Below, one piece after another: positions 6,627 to 15,431 of a DNA stretch of 15,523 nucleotides; the first letter of the stretch is position 1; each line of letters begins with the position of its first letter. The notes under the pieces were generated by a model. That model ran no database searches, was not told the DNA's origin, and was given only the letters and a program-made list of their open reading frames with translations. The stretch is taken from positions 1 through 15,523 of the forward strand of contig JBDSJC010000299.1 of NCBI GenBank assembly GCA_039917655.1, written 5' to 3'. Origin of the DNA: PNKC01 sp039917655. GTDB taxonomy: Bacteria > Chloroflexota > Dehalococcoidia > Tepidiformales > Tepidiformaceae. The position numbers and the translations under genes were made by a program.

Positions 6627-7634
6627 GTGAGATTTGTCATTTACGGCGCGGGCGGCGTTGGCGGCACCATCGGCGGACAGCTCCACCGGTCCGGGCACGA
6701 TGTCGTGCTGATCGCGCGCGGAGCGCATCTCGCCGCCATCAACACGAACGGGCTCAACCTTCGTACGCCAGCTGGAGATTTCCGGCTCTCGATTCCAGCG
6801 GTGGGTCACCCGAACCTCATTGACTGGCGGCCGGATGACGTTGTGCTCTTGACCATGAAAACCCAGGACACAGAGTCCGCGCTGCGGGACCTTGAGCTGG
6901 CCGCCGGTACCGGTGTCCCGGTCATCTGTGGCCAGAACGGCATCGAAAATGAGCGCATGGCGTTGCGCCGTTTCACCACCGTCTACGCGATGCTTATCGC
7001 CCTCCCCGCGACGTTCGTTGACCCAGGCGAAGTCATCGCCTCAGCTGCGCCCTATAGCGGGGCCCTGCACTGCGGGCGCTACCCGGGAGGCACAGACGAA
7101 CTGATCGAATCTGTTTGCGCCGCCCTGCGGGCCTCGAACTTCCTGGCGGAAGCTGACCCCAAAGTGATGAGGCTCAAACATCGCAAGCTGCTGATGAACC
7201 TGGCGAACGGGCTCGAAATTGTCACCGGCCAAAACGCCTGGGGCGCAACTGGTGGCCTGGGCGCCTTCGTCGATGCCCTTCGAAACGAGGCGATCGCCTG
7301 TTTCGACGCGGCCGGAATCGACTACGCAGCGCTTGATGAGTACACCTCGCGCGTAAACAGCCACTACAAAGCGCAGCCAGTGGGAGGCCAGGCGAGGACG
7401 GGCAGTTCCACGCTTCAGAGCGTCATGCGAGGCCACACAACCGTCGAAGTCGACTACCTGAACGGCGAGATCGAACTGCTTGGCGCCCTTCACGGCGTCC
7501 CGACTCCATACAACAGCGCCGTGCGGCGGATGGCGGTGGAGATGGCAGCGCGCGGAATGGAGCCGGGCGGCCGCACCCTGGACGATGTTCGTGGACTCGC
7601 CGAAGGCGTCGCCGCCGCGTCACGAAGCATCTAA
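6627..7634 (+). CDS. Ketopantoate reductase family (ApbA/PanE-like) oxidoreductase
   Basis: A 335-residue NAD(P)H-dependent reductase. GAGGVGG (7-13) starts the Rossmann fold. QNGIENE carries Asn104, matching the substrate-binding Asn of PanE. KHRKLLMNLANGL carries Lys187, Asn191 and Asn194, matching the catalytic Lys and following Asn residues. The C-terminal domain has TVEVDYLNGEIELLG and GVPTPYNSAV, typical of the family. True PanE reduces 2-dehydropantoate to pantoate for CoA biosynthesis, but many paralogues act on other 2-oxo acids, so the gene symbol is withheld. GTG 6627 is preferred because GGAGA lies six bases upstream; a GTG at 6594 would add 11 residues before the Rossmann strand. 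The DsbA/FrnE-type gene starts nine bases after the stop, suggesting one operon. Confidence 0.87.
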   Translation: MRFVIYGAGGVGGTIGGQLHRSGHDVVLIARGAHLAAINTNGLNLRTPAGDFRLSIPAVGHPNLIDWRPDDVVLLTMKTQDTESALRDLELAAGTGVPVICGQNGIENERMALRRFTTVYAMLIALPATFVDPGEVIASAAPYSGALHCGRYPGGTDELIESVCAALRASNFLAEADPKVMRLKHRKLLMNLANGLEIVTGQNAWGATGGLGAFVDALRNEAIACFDAAGIDYAALDEYTSRVNSHYKAQPVGGQARTGSSTLQSVMRGHTTVEVDYLNGEIELLGALHGVPTPYNSAVRRMAVEMAARGMEPGGRTLDDVRGLAEGVAAASRSI

Positions 7635-7643
7635 ACTGGAAGG

Positions 7644-8270
7644 ATGACCGTTTCACCAGTCTCTGGGCCAATCTCCCTCATCGTCGTCTCCGACTTCATC
7701 TGACCGTGGTGTTATGTCGGCCTCGTTGAGGTCGAACGCCTGATCAAGGACTACGACGTCACGGTGCGGTTCGCGCCATTCCTCCTGGATCCGAGCGTGC
7801 CACCGGAAGGAAAGCCTCGCCGTCAGCACTCTCAGCCTGGCGACCCACCCTCGGCTCTTGAGCTTCGAGGCGAATCACTGGGCATCACGTTCTCGCGAGG
7901 TCGCGAACGGACGTCCTACTCCATCCTCGCCCTCGAAGCGGGAGAGTTCGCCACAGAACACGGCGACGCCCTTGGCTTTCACCGCACGCTCTTCAAGGCC
8001 TACTTCACTGACCTGGTCGATATCTCAGATCCAGGCATCCTGGTGGAGGCAGCAGTAGCTGCGGGGCTCGACGGCGGAGCGTTGGCTGATGCACTCGAGA
8101 CGGGACAGTACCGGCAGCAGGTCATCGACGGTATCAACTGGTCACGCGGCATAGGCGTCACGGCGATCCCAACTTTCGTCTTCCAGGAGCAGCACGGCAT
8201 CGTCGGCGCTCAGGACTATTCGGTCTTTCAGTCCATGATGACGGAGCTCGGGCAAACCCCACGGGTGTAG
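7644..8270 (+). CDS. DsbA/FrnE-family thiol oxidoreductase with in-frame TGA at the active site (putative selenoprotein)
   Basis: Reading from ATG 7644 through a TGA at 7701-7703 gives a 208-residue DsbA/FrnE-type thioredoxin-fold protein. The segment around the TGA is SDFI-(TGA)-PWCYVG, whereas the family has DFxCPWCYxG. The TGA therefore stands exactly at the first active-site Cys (residue 20), the classic place for selenocysteine. The frame stays open to 8270 with family features: RFAPFLLDPSVPPEG, then AYFTDLVDISDPGIL, and cis-Pro in GVTAIPTFVFQ near the C-terminus. A start at 7764 would remove the active site and first strand and is unlikely. The ATG sits right after GGAAGG, nine bases behind the reductase stop, so translation is probably coupled. 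A hairpin that fits a bacterial SECIS follows the TGA. Without Sec insertion the gene would be a pseudogene. A sequencing error at a TGC or TGT is the other explanation. Confidence 0.8.
7717..7735 (+). promoter_or_regulatory. Putative bacterial SECIS hairpin
   Basis: TCGGCCTC (7717-7724) pairs with GAGGTCGA (7728-7735) over eight base pairs, one of them a G-U pair, closing the loop GTT. The stem starts 13 bases after the TGA and the loop starts 21 bases after it. Bacterial SECIS elements sit in the coding region just after the UGA, with a short apical loop that begins with G followed by U and lies roughly 16-37 bases downstream. This hairpin meets those points. SelB binding is inferred. Confidence 0.6.
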
Positions 8271-8276
8271 GGCGGC

Positions 8277-8811
8277 TCAGCCGGCGCGGAGGCCGTTTCC
8301 AATCTCGAGACGGCCGTAAAAGGTGTCCGCATCGATGAGTTTGCCCAGGGTAAGCGCGAGTTCGAGCGCATCCGCCGGACGCCCGCCCACGGAAATTGCG
8401 GCACCGGAAAACTCAGCGACGCGGTGGCGTCGAAAGCCGTCCAGCGCGATTCGTACGAGTGCTTCACGGGTGGCCATCTGCCAAAGGCCGGTAACTAACG
8501 CCACGTGCTGCTGCACTCCGGGGCCAGAGAAGTATGAGCTCATGCTCGGCGGCTGCATTCCTCCTCGGTTAGTGCAACGCTGACAAGCTGGTTTCGCGCA
8601 CCGGCCTCGTCCAAGACCCCGGTCATCACGGACAGGTAAAGGTCGAGCTTCGTTTCGAGTGCGCGTAGATGGGGCCCTTAGAGAGTCCACCGCTTGCCGG
8701 AATAGCATCCAGCGACGAGCCGTCGTATCCGTGTTCTGCAAAGCAACACGCAGCCGTCAGCAGGAGCGCCTCGCGGGTCTTAGCTCGCCGCTCTGCCTGG
8801 CGCATCGGCAT
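8277..8811 (-). pseudogene. TetR/AcrR-family regulator, disrupted by two frameshifts
   Basis: Three fragments in successive frames together make one TetR-type regulator of about 180 residues. From ATG 8811 (or 8805) the first frame encodes RRAKTREALLLTAACCFAEH and the helix-turn-helix SLDAIPASGGLSKGPIYAH. The frame is then lost near 8656-8658. Restoring one base gives FETKLDLYLSVMTGVLDEAG in the next frame, which runs to a TGA at 8542-8540. A second shift of the same kind, between about 8590 and 8540, leads to the C-terminal ligand-binding part, HVALVTGLWQMATREALV, ending at 8277. Both changes look like single-base deletions. The start overlaps the end of the HD-GYP gene by about 30 bases on the same strand. 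It may be a decaying gene or may reflect assembly errors. Confidence 0.7.
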
Positions 8812-10201
8812 CCTTCTTTTTCCATGCGGGAAGGTAGAGCGGGTGCGTTGAGGCCCCCGGGTCCTCTTCTTTCCAGCGAGGGAACGCGGCTTCAAACGCC
8901 TCGATCACCTTCGGGTCGAACTGCGTTCCGGCACAGCGCAGAATCTCTTTCATCGCCGCGTCCGGAGTCTGGCCGCGGCGGTAGGGCCGGTCTGAGATGA
9001 TTGCGTCGTACGTGTCAGCGAGCGCGAAAATGCGGGCGCCAAGCGGGATGTTTTCGCCTTTCAAACGGCGCGGGTAGCCGTCGCCGTCCCAGCGTTCGTG
9101 GTGTGCCAGCACAATCTTCGCCGCCGGGCGCAGATACGGCACCTGGGCGAGGATACGATAGCCGATCGCGGGGTGCCGGCGCATGAACTCCCACTCTTCG
9201 TCCGTCAGTTTCGCCGGCTTCAGGAGAATCGCGTCCGGGACGCCGATCTTGCCGACATCGTGCATCAGCGCGCCGCGGTAGACGGTCGCCAGTTCCTCTC
9301 CCGAGTAGACGCCCAACATCCTGGCGATGTCGAGCGAATGCGTGGCAACGCGCACCGAGTGGCCACGTGTCTCCTGGTCGCGCACATCCAGCGCTGTGAC
9401 CAGTGATTCCAGGGTCCCGGTGTAGGCTTCGCTCAGTTCGTCTGACATTTCCCGGATCTCGACGTAGGCGTGCTGCAACTGGTCGTTCGATTTTTCCAGC
9501 CGCAAGACGTTCTCGCGCGTGCGGTTGACGAACTGCTCGATCGAATAGCGGCTGAGGAGCAGCGGAAGCGCGAGCACGAGAATGGCCGCCACGCCAAGCT
9601 GGTGGTAGACGATCGCCAGGCCGCCGGCGACCAGTCCGAGCACAAGATAGTGCGGCAGCAGCCAGCCGAAGTTCTCGCGATAGGCCGAGCGCAACGACCG
9701 CCCGGAGGTCAGGCTGATGATCGCCGACACCGCCCAGGCATCAACGGCGAAGAGGATGAACGCCCCGGCCCCACCGACAATGAACGGCTGCACCGGGTCG
9801 CTGAACGTCAGCGTATCACCCAGGCCGACGACGGCCGTGCCGGCCACGAACGCCGAGAGACTGTTGTGGCCAAAGTTGAACACCAGCTTCTTTGGCTGCC
9901 GGTCGCTCATGAAGTAAGAGACGAGGGCCACGCTCCCCGCCGCCAGCACCCCGCCGGCGGGACCGAAAAGAAGGATTGAGAGGAGCGTGCCAACGAAGCT
10001 GATCGAGACCTGCCCATCGGAGTAGAGCTTCACGGGGAGCCGCTCGCTTAACGCACTCAGGAGCACCACGCAGGCCAGCCCGAAGAGATCCTCCGGCAGG
10101 CGAATAAAGAACGCGCACGTGAACCCGGCCGCGCCGAGCGCGAACATCCCAACGATGAACGCCTCATCGCGTCGTAGCGGCGGCCTGCCTGCTGTCCTCA
10201 C
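8780..10201 (-). CDS. Membrane-bound HD-GYP cyclic-di-GMP phosphodiesterase
   Basis: A 473-residue protein from GTG 10201. The N-terminal half (about 14-218) is a membrane sensor of around six or seven helices, of the type common in Chloroflexota and Deinococcus HD-GYP proteins. A coiled coil follows at about 222-262 (RTRENVLRLEKSNDQLQ). The HD-GYP domain occupies about 263-445, with the HD pair in ALMHDVGKIGVPD (His314, Asp315) and the second motif HHERWDGDGYP (367-377), including Gly375-Tyr376-Pro377. All metal ligands typical of active HD-GYP enzymes appear present. It should hydrolyse c-di-GMP at the membrane, but its signal is unknown. A TTG at 10327 would add 42 low-quality residues. 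The GTG is preceded within 6 bases by GATATT, a possible -10 of a leaderless promoter, and by GGAGG placed too close for normal use. The TetR remnant overlaps its 3' end. Confidence 0.85.
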   Translation of the reverse strand: MRTAGRPPLRRDEAFIVGMFALGAAGFTCAFFIRLPEDLFGLACVVLLSALSERLPVKLYSDGQVSISFVGTLLSILLFGPAGGVLAAGSVALVSYFMSDRQPKKLVFNFGHNSLSAFVAGTAVVGLGDTLTFSDPVQPFIVGGAGAFILFAVDAWAVSAIISLTSGRSLRSAYRENFGWLLPHYLVLGLVAGGLAIVYHQLGVAAILVLALPLLLSRYSIEQFVNRTRENVLRLEKSNDQLQHAYVEIREMSDELSEAYTGTLESLVTALDVRDQETRGHSVRVATHSLDIARMLGVYSGEELATVYRGALMHDVGKIGVPDAILLKPAKLTDEEWEFMRRHPAIGYRILAQVPYLRPAAKIVLAHHERWDGDGYPRRLKGENIPLGARIFALADTYDAIISDRPYRRGQTPDAAMKEILRCAGTQFDPKVIEAFEAAFPRWKEEDPGASTHPLYLPAWKKKDADAPGRAAS

Positions 10202-10417
10202 CCTCCAAATATCGGCCGTCAAGCCGGGATCTGACAGCCGTGGGGCACCGCAATCACGGGGGGAAACCCCTAAACCGCTGTGATGAACCGAGTCTGGCGC
10301 ATCCCGGTGACTGACCACCGATGGCAATCGCCCGCCGCCGACCGCCCGCAGCAGACTCGAATCCGCGGTTCCGTCCGGCAGATTCGCCCGGCGGGGCCGC
10401 GTCTTGGCTCCGACAGG

Positions 10418-10433
10418 GTGACAGAAAGTGACA
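10418..10433 (+). repeat. Direct repeat GTGACA, period 10
   Basis: GTGACA at 10418-10423 recurs at 10428-10433, with GAAA between. A related CGACAG precedes at 10411. The spacing is about one helical turn, so a regulator operator upstream of the CaiB gene is possible. The unit is short and chance is not excluded. Confidence 0.3.
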
Positions 10434-10531
10434 ACCTGGTGAACTCAGAGGCGAACCAGACGTCCACCGGGGTACGCGGAGTTGACGAGACGGCGACAGG
10501 GCTACCGCTAGGTCAGGTTCGCCCCAGCGGG

Positions 10532-10537
10532 TAGACT
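10532..10537 (+). promoter_or_regulatory. Candidate -10 box for a leaderless CaiB transcript
   Basis: TAGACT lies exactly seven bases before ATG 10545, so transcription could begin at or next to the start codon. There is no usable ribosome binding site in the seven bases between. No clear -35 box is visible. The same arrangement is seen before the double CaiB gene. Confidence 0.35.
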
Positions 10538-10544
10538 CCGGGAA

Positions 10545-11738
10545 ATGACCACGCCACTCGCCGGCATCCGCATCCTCGATTTCACCCGCTACCAGCAGGG
10601 GCCGTTCGCTACCGTCATGCTCGCCGACATGGGCGCCGAAGTGCTGAAGATCGAAGAGCCGCGCGGAGGCGATTTCGGGCGCCGCATGTTGCGCGAACCG
10701 GACGGCTTCTCGGCCTTTTTCGAAGCGCTCGACCGCGGCAAGAAGTCAGTCTGCATCGACTTGCGCAAACCCCAGGGCCGCCAGCTCGCGTTGAGGCTCG
10801 GGGCCACGTGCGATGTAGTCGTGCAGAACTTTCGGCCGGGGACGATGGAGGCGTGGGGCCTGGGCTATGACGATTTCCGCTCGCTGAACCTGCGGATCAT
10901 CTACGCCGAAGCGACCGGTTGGGGGACCCGGGGGCCGCTCGCAAAGTACCCCTCGTTCGACCAGATCGCACAGGCGTATAGCGGCTACGCCCAGCATTCA
11001 GGGGGCGGGCCGGGCTTCCGTCCCGAAGTGCCTTACCCGGGCGTTGCCGACCAGAGCGGCGCGATGAACCTGGCGTTCGGGATCATGACGGCGCTGTTTG
11101 CCCGCGAACGAACGGGAGAGGGGCAGAAGGTCGAGGTATCGTTGCTCGGCACCCAGATCGCTCTACAGGCGCCCGCGCTGCTGTACTACCTTCACTTCGG
11201 CGAACAGCGGCCGCGCGAGTTCCGCGCCTCTCCCACCGTGGGCCACTTCCAGTGCGCCGATGAGCGCTGGGTGATGATCGTCGGCATCGACCAAAAGTTC
11301 TGGCCGCGCATCGCCCAGGCGCTCGACCTCGAAGCCCTGGTCGATGATCCACGCTTCGCCAGGGGCTACCCGCGCTGGCAGAACCGCGCCGAACTGGAGC
11401 GGCTTATGGAAGAGGCCTTCCTGAGTTTTTCCGCCGATGAGGCGCTCGACCGCCTGCGCGCAGCCGATGTGCCTGCCTCGTTAGTCCAGGACTACGCGGC
11501 TCTCGCCCTCGAAGAGCAGCCCGTGGCCAACGGCTACATCGTCCAGCAGGAGCACCCCCGGTTCGGCAAACAGCGCGTAATCGGCCTGCACGTCCAACTG
11601 AGCGGAACCCCCGGCGAGGTCAGCGCGCCAGCACCAGAACTGGGCGCTAACACACTGGAGGTGTTGCGCACGCTCGGGATCAGCGACGCCGAACTCGCCG
11701 CGCTCGACCAGGCAGGCGTAATCGCCTCGGCGGATTGA
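10545..11738 (+). CDS. CaiB/BaiF family class III CoA transferase
   Basis: A 397-residue enzyme of normal family length. It opens with LAGIRILDFTRYQQGPFATV and LADMGAEVLKIEEP, the class III CoA-transferase N-terminus. Asp169 in YPGVADQSGAMNL aligns with the catalytic Asp that forms the acyl anhydride in formyl-CoA transferase. RERTGEGQKVEVSLL and the C-terminal lid segment complete the family pattern. It moves CoA from an acyl-CoA donor to a carboxylic acid; the substrates cannot be read from sequence. Related enzymes act in oxalate, carnitine, bile acid and aromatic metabolism. It stands alone on the plus strand and converges on the CysRS-like gene with a five-base gap. Translation may be leaderless. 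Confidence 0.92.
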   Translation: MTTPLAGIRILDFTRYQQGPFATVMLADMGAEVLKIEEPRGGDFGRRMLREPDGFSAFFEALDRGKKSVCIDLRKPQGRQLALRLGATCDVVVQNFRPGTMEAWGLGYDDFRSLNLRIIYAEATGWGTRGPLAKYPSFDQIAQAYSGYAQHSGGGPGFRPEVPYPGVADQSGAMNLAFGIMTALFARERTGEGQKVEVSLLGTQIALQAPALLYYLHFGEQRPREFRASPTVGHFQCADERWVMIVGIDQKFWPRIAQALDLEALVDDPRFARGYPRWQNRAELERLMEEAFLSFSADEALDRLRAADVPASLVQDYAALALEEQPVANGYIVQQEHPRFGKQRVIGLHVQLSGTPGEVSAPAPELGANTLEVLRTLGISDAELAALDQAGVIASAD

Positions 11739-11743
11739 ACGGG

Positions 11744-12970
<1,227 letters not shown>

Positions 12971-13051
12971 GAGCAACTCCGGGAAGGGCTGTCGGCTAGC
13001 GTAGCAGAATGCAACCGATGGCTGGAAAACAGGCCCGCCCTCGCCCGAACG

Positions 13052-15418
13052 TTAGGTCAGCACTCCGTCCGCGAGCAGAGCGGTGACTTCGTCATCTGAA
13101 AGGCCCAACAGGCCTGTCGCCACATCAAAGGTGTCCGCGCCCAGCAGGTGCACGCCGTCGTTGGCCGCCGGCCGCTGTCCATTGAACAACGCTGGGAACT
13201 TGTCGTATCCGTAGTCGCCGCGACCCTCGGTGCGCAGCGTCCCGAAGAAGCCTCGCGCCGCAAGCTGGGGGTCGCGTTCGGCGAGGTCCCGCGCGTCCTG
13301 CACCGAGCCCGCGGCAATGCCTACGGCCTGCAGCAGGGCGGCCACCTCAGAGCGCTGACGCGACCGAGTCCACCAAGTGACCATCGCATCCAAAGCGTCA
13401 ACGTTCGCTACCCGGCCCTCGTGCGTTGCGTACATCGCATCGTTCACAATGGCAGGCTCTCCCAGCGCGCCGCGGAGCGCGTTCCACTGATCATCGCCGC
13501 GCACGGCGATCGCAACCCACTCGTCATCGCCCGCGCAACGATAGATGCCGTGAGGAGCGAATTGCCCGAACGGGTGACGATTCCCGGCCGGCGCGGGGTT
13601 CGTGCCGTTCGCGAAGTAGCCCAGGATCGCCGGGCCCATAAGTCCGAGTCCCAATTCGTACTGGCTCAGGTCCACGGTCAGCCCTTCGCCGGTCCGCTGG
13701 CGGTACTCGAGCGCCTCCATACTTGCCAGCGCCCCAGCCAACCCGCTGAGGTGGTCCGTGAGTGAGAACCCGTAGCCCATGTCATGGTGCCCCGCCGGGT
13801 TAGTGAGGTAGGTGAGCCCGGTAAGCGCGTGGATCGTCGGCGCAAACGTCACGAAGTCTTTCCACGGGCCGGTCTGGCCCATGCCGCCCATGGAGACGAC
13901 GCTGACGCCTGGGTTTGACGATTCCAGCCCGGCGCGGTCCAAGCCCCAGCGCTTGAGCACCCCGGCGCTGAAATTCTCGATGATCACGTCGCACTGGCCG
14001 GCGAGCTTACGCGCGAAGCCGCGACCCTCCTCGCTCGCCATGTTTACGCTGATGCTTCGCTTGTTCCGGTTCCAGCACATGTAGTACGGGTGGTCGGGGG
14101 TATTCGCGCCAGCGCCCCGCGCCGCCGTGCCGACTTTGATCACGTCCGCTCCAAGGTCGCCGAGGACGCGCGTCCCGAACGGCCCGGCGAGGACGTGGGT
14201 GAAATCAAGGATGCGCACGCCCGCCAGCGGCGCCGAAGCGGTCGCGGAGCCAGTTGATGGCTGCCGAGCGTCCCTCGGCTCCCAGCCGATGTCGCCGGCG
14301 ACCCTGGTTGGCGGCCCCGGCGGAGGACCGTCCGCGGAGCTGCGAAAGAAGCGTCCGGGGAACTTGACCGTGCCGAAGCCAGGGATGGTCTGTTCGGTCA
14401 GATACTCTCGAGCCGCGATCTGCGGGCTCTCCATCGCCTCGGCGATGTTCCAGACAATGCCCATCGGCTGGTGCCGGCGTTGCCCTTCGAAAAACAGATA
14501 CTCGGCGTCGCGCGATGCCACCCATTGACGGATCACGTGCATCACATGCGGCAGATCCTGGAGGATGGCGAGCAGGCTCGGATACTTCGTTGCGTCGGCA
14601 AGGTCCTGCTCTGTTCCCTCCTCGATGAGCCATGGCAAGAGCACGTCGGCGAATCGCAACGCGGCGGTAACCATGATCCCGTGACCATCCTTCGACGGGT
14701 AGACCTCGTAGGCGTTGGTCCAGTGCAGGCTGCCCTGTCGCCGCGCGATCGGCGTTTGCCATGCACCATTCGGAAAAAACCACTCCATCAAGACCTGCTC
14801 GGTACAGCTGACCAGCGATTCGTGCGCGGAAAGGTCCACATGTTGCGCTTCGCCGGTCTGCGACGCGGCCCGGTGAGCGGCGAGCGCGCAGACGGCGGCG
14901 TACAGGCCGACCGTGTTGTAGGTCTGGTTGCCGTAGCCGTTCAGCGGGCCGCTCTCGGCGTCTCCAGTTACCGAGGAGGCGCCCGAGAGCGCGTTCGCGA
15001 CCAGGTCCGTGACCGCCCAGCCAGATCGCGGCCCGGTGAGTCCCATGGGCGAGACCGACACGCGAGCAAGTCTCGGGTTGACCTTCCCTAATTCGGCGGC
15101 GGATATCGGAGCGTGGTTGGGGACCCATTCCTCGATCATGATGTCAGCCCCGGCGAGCAGTTTTTCGAAACCGGAGCGGCCTTCGGGACTGTCGAGGTCG
15201 AGGGTAAGCACGCGTTTGCCCGCGTTGTACCACGCGTCCTGGATCGAAATCTTCGACGACCCGAAGAAGGGCGGCTCCAATTCGAAGGGGGCTCCACGAG
15301 GAGAAACTACCCTGAGGACATCGGCGCCCGCGTCTGCCAGCAGCCGCCCGCCGAGTGCTCCAAACCAGCTCGTGCAATCGAGTACGCGGAGGCCAAATAA
15401 GGGTTGAGTGCTCGCCAT
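13052..15418 (-). CDS. Tandem-fused CaiB/BaiF CoA-transferase (two domains)
   Basis: A 788-residue protein made of two CaiB/BaiF domains. Domain 1 covers about 6-385 (LFGLRVLDCTSWFGALGGRL, LADAGADVLRV) and domain 2 about 397-788 (LAGVRILDFTHVLAGPFGTR, LGDLGADVIKV). A Pro/Gly-rich linker with PPPGPP lies near 365-396. Domain 2 has the catalytic Asp555 in YGFSLTDHLSGLAG. Domain 1 has NGYGNQTYNTVGLYAA (160-175) at the matching place and no Asp there, so it is probably not catalytic. Class III CoA transferases are interlocked dimers, and known heterodimers such as BbsEF suggest a fused heterodimer here. The ATG at 15418 starts right before the family sequence; an ATG at 15508 would add 30 Arg-rich residues. 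No ribosome binding site precedes 15418. CysRS-like is the next gene downstream. Confidence 0.88.
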   Translation of the reverse strand: MASTQPLFGLRVLDCTSWFGALGGRLLADAGADVLRVVSPRGAPFELEPPFFGSSKISIQDAWYNAGKRVLTLDLDSPEGRSGFEKLLAGADIMIEEWVPNHAPISAAELGKVNPRLARVSVSPMGLTGPRSGWAVTDLVANALSGASSVTGDAESGPLNGYGNQTYNTVGLYAAVCALAAHRAASQTGEAQHVDLSAHESLVSCTEQVLMEWFFPNGAWQTPIARRQGSLHWTNAYEVYPSKDGHGIMVTAALRFADVLLPWLIEEGTEQDLADATKYPSLLAILQDLPHVMHVIRQWVASRDAEYLFFEGQRRHQPMGIVWNIAEAMESPQIAAREYLTEQTIPGFGTVKFPGRFFRSSADGPPPGPPTRVAGDIGWEPRDARQPSTGSATASAPLAGVRILDFTHVLAGPFGTRVLGDLGADVIKVGTAARGAGANTPDHPYYMCWNRNKRSISVNMASEEGRGFARKLAGQCDVIIENFSAGVLKRWGLDRAGLESSNPGVSVVSMGGMGQTGPWKDFVTFAPTIHALTGLTYLTNPAGHHDMGYGFSLTDHLSGLAGALASMEALEYRQRTGEGLTVDLSQYELGLGLMGPAILGYFANGTNPAPAGNRHPFGQFAPHGIYRCAGDDEWVAIAVRGDDQWNALRGALGEPAIVNDAMYATHEGRVANVDALDAMVTWWTRSRQRSEVAALLQAVGIAAGSVQDARDLAERDPQLAARGFFGTLRTEGRGDYGYDKFPALFNGQRPAANDGVHLLGADTFDVATGLLGLSDDEVTALLADGVLT

Positions 15419-15425
15419 CCGGCGG

Positions 15426-15431
15426 ATATTA
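15426..15431 (-). promoter_or_regulatory. Candidate -10 box for a leaderless double-CaiB transcript
   Basis: On the minus strand TAATAT is followed by seven bases and then ATG 15418, with no ribosome binding site between. The hexamer is a close match to TATAAT. A -35 box is not evident. A second hexamer, TACAAT, lies further upstream in minus-strand reading (about 15493-15488) and could serve an alternative longer transcript. Confidence 0.4.

Larger units (their letters stand above)
10202..10544. other. Divergent intergenic region between HD-GYP and CaiB genes
   Basis: This gap of 343 bases lies between divergently transcribed genes. Short reading frames inside it have no family features or ribosome binding site. 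It contains GGGGAAACCCC near 10260 (four-base arms), two GTGACA copies at 10418-10433, and a TAGACT hexamer close to the CaiB start. I see no RNA gene. The region probably carries both promoters. Confidence 0.6.

Noticed and set aside
7764..8270. The DsbA/FrnE gene as a complete 168-residue protein starting at ATG 7764
   Set aside because: This start lacks the first strand and both active-site residues. The upstream frame carries the exact family motif up to and after the TGA.
8277..8741. A 154-codon minus-strand frame as a separate hypothetical gene
   Set aside because: Only its C-terminal half looks like protein (TetR ligand-binding helix), and it joins the helix-turn-helix fragment upstream through two frameshifts.
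10267..10277. The 11-base match CCCCTAAACCG shared with 15512-15522
   Set aside because: Many 11-base matches are expected by chance in a window of this size when both strands are compared, and no longer similarity surrounds it.
10202..10327. A 42-residue N-terminal extension of the HD-GYP protein from TTG 10327
   Set aside because: The added residues have no membrane helix or family similarity, the start codon is weak, and GTG 10201 begins just before the first helix.
10330..10385. A tRNA T-arm-like stretch on the minus strand (GGATTCGAGTC)
   Set aside because: The loop has six bases instead of seven, and no matching acceptor, D-arm or anticodon arm could be assembled upstream.
10280..10534. 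An 84-codon plus-strand frame in the divergent gap
   Set aside because: It has no ribosome binding site, an Arg/Gln-rich composition without recognisable features, and covers likely promoter DNA.
14205..15128. A 307-codon minus-strand frame and a 206-codon plus-strand frame (14471-15091) within the double CaiB gene
   Set aside because: Both are Arg/Gly/Pro-rich shadows of a clearly coding frame and show no domain or start signal.
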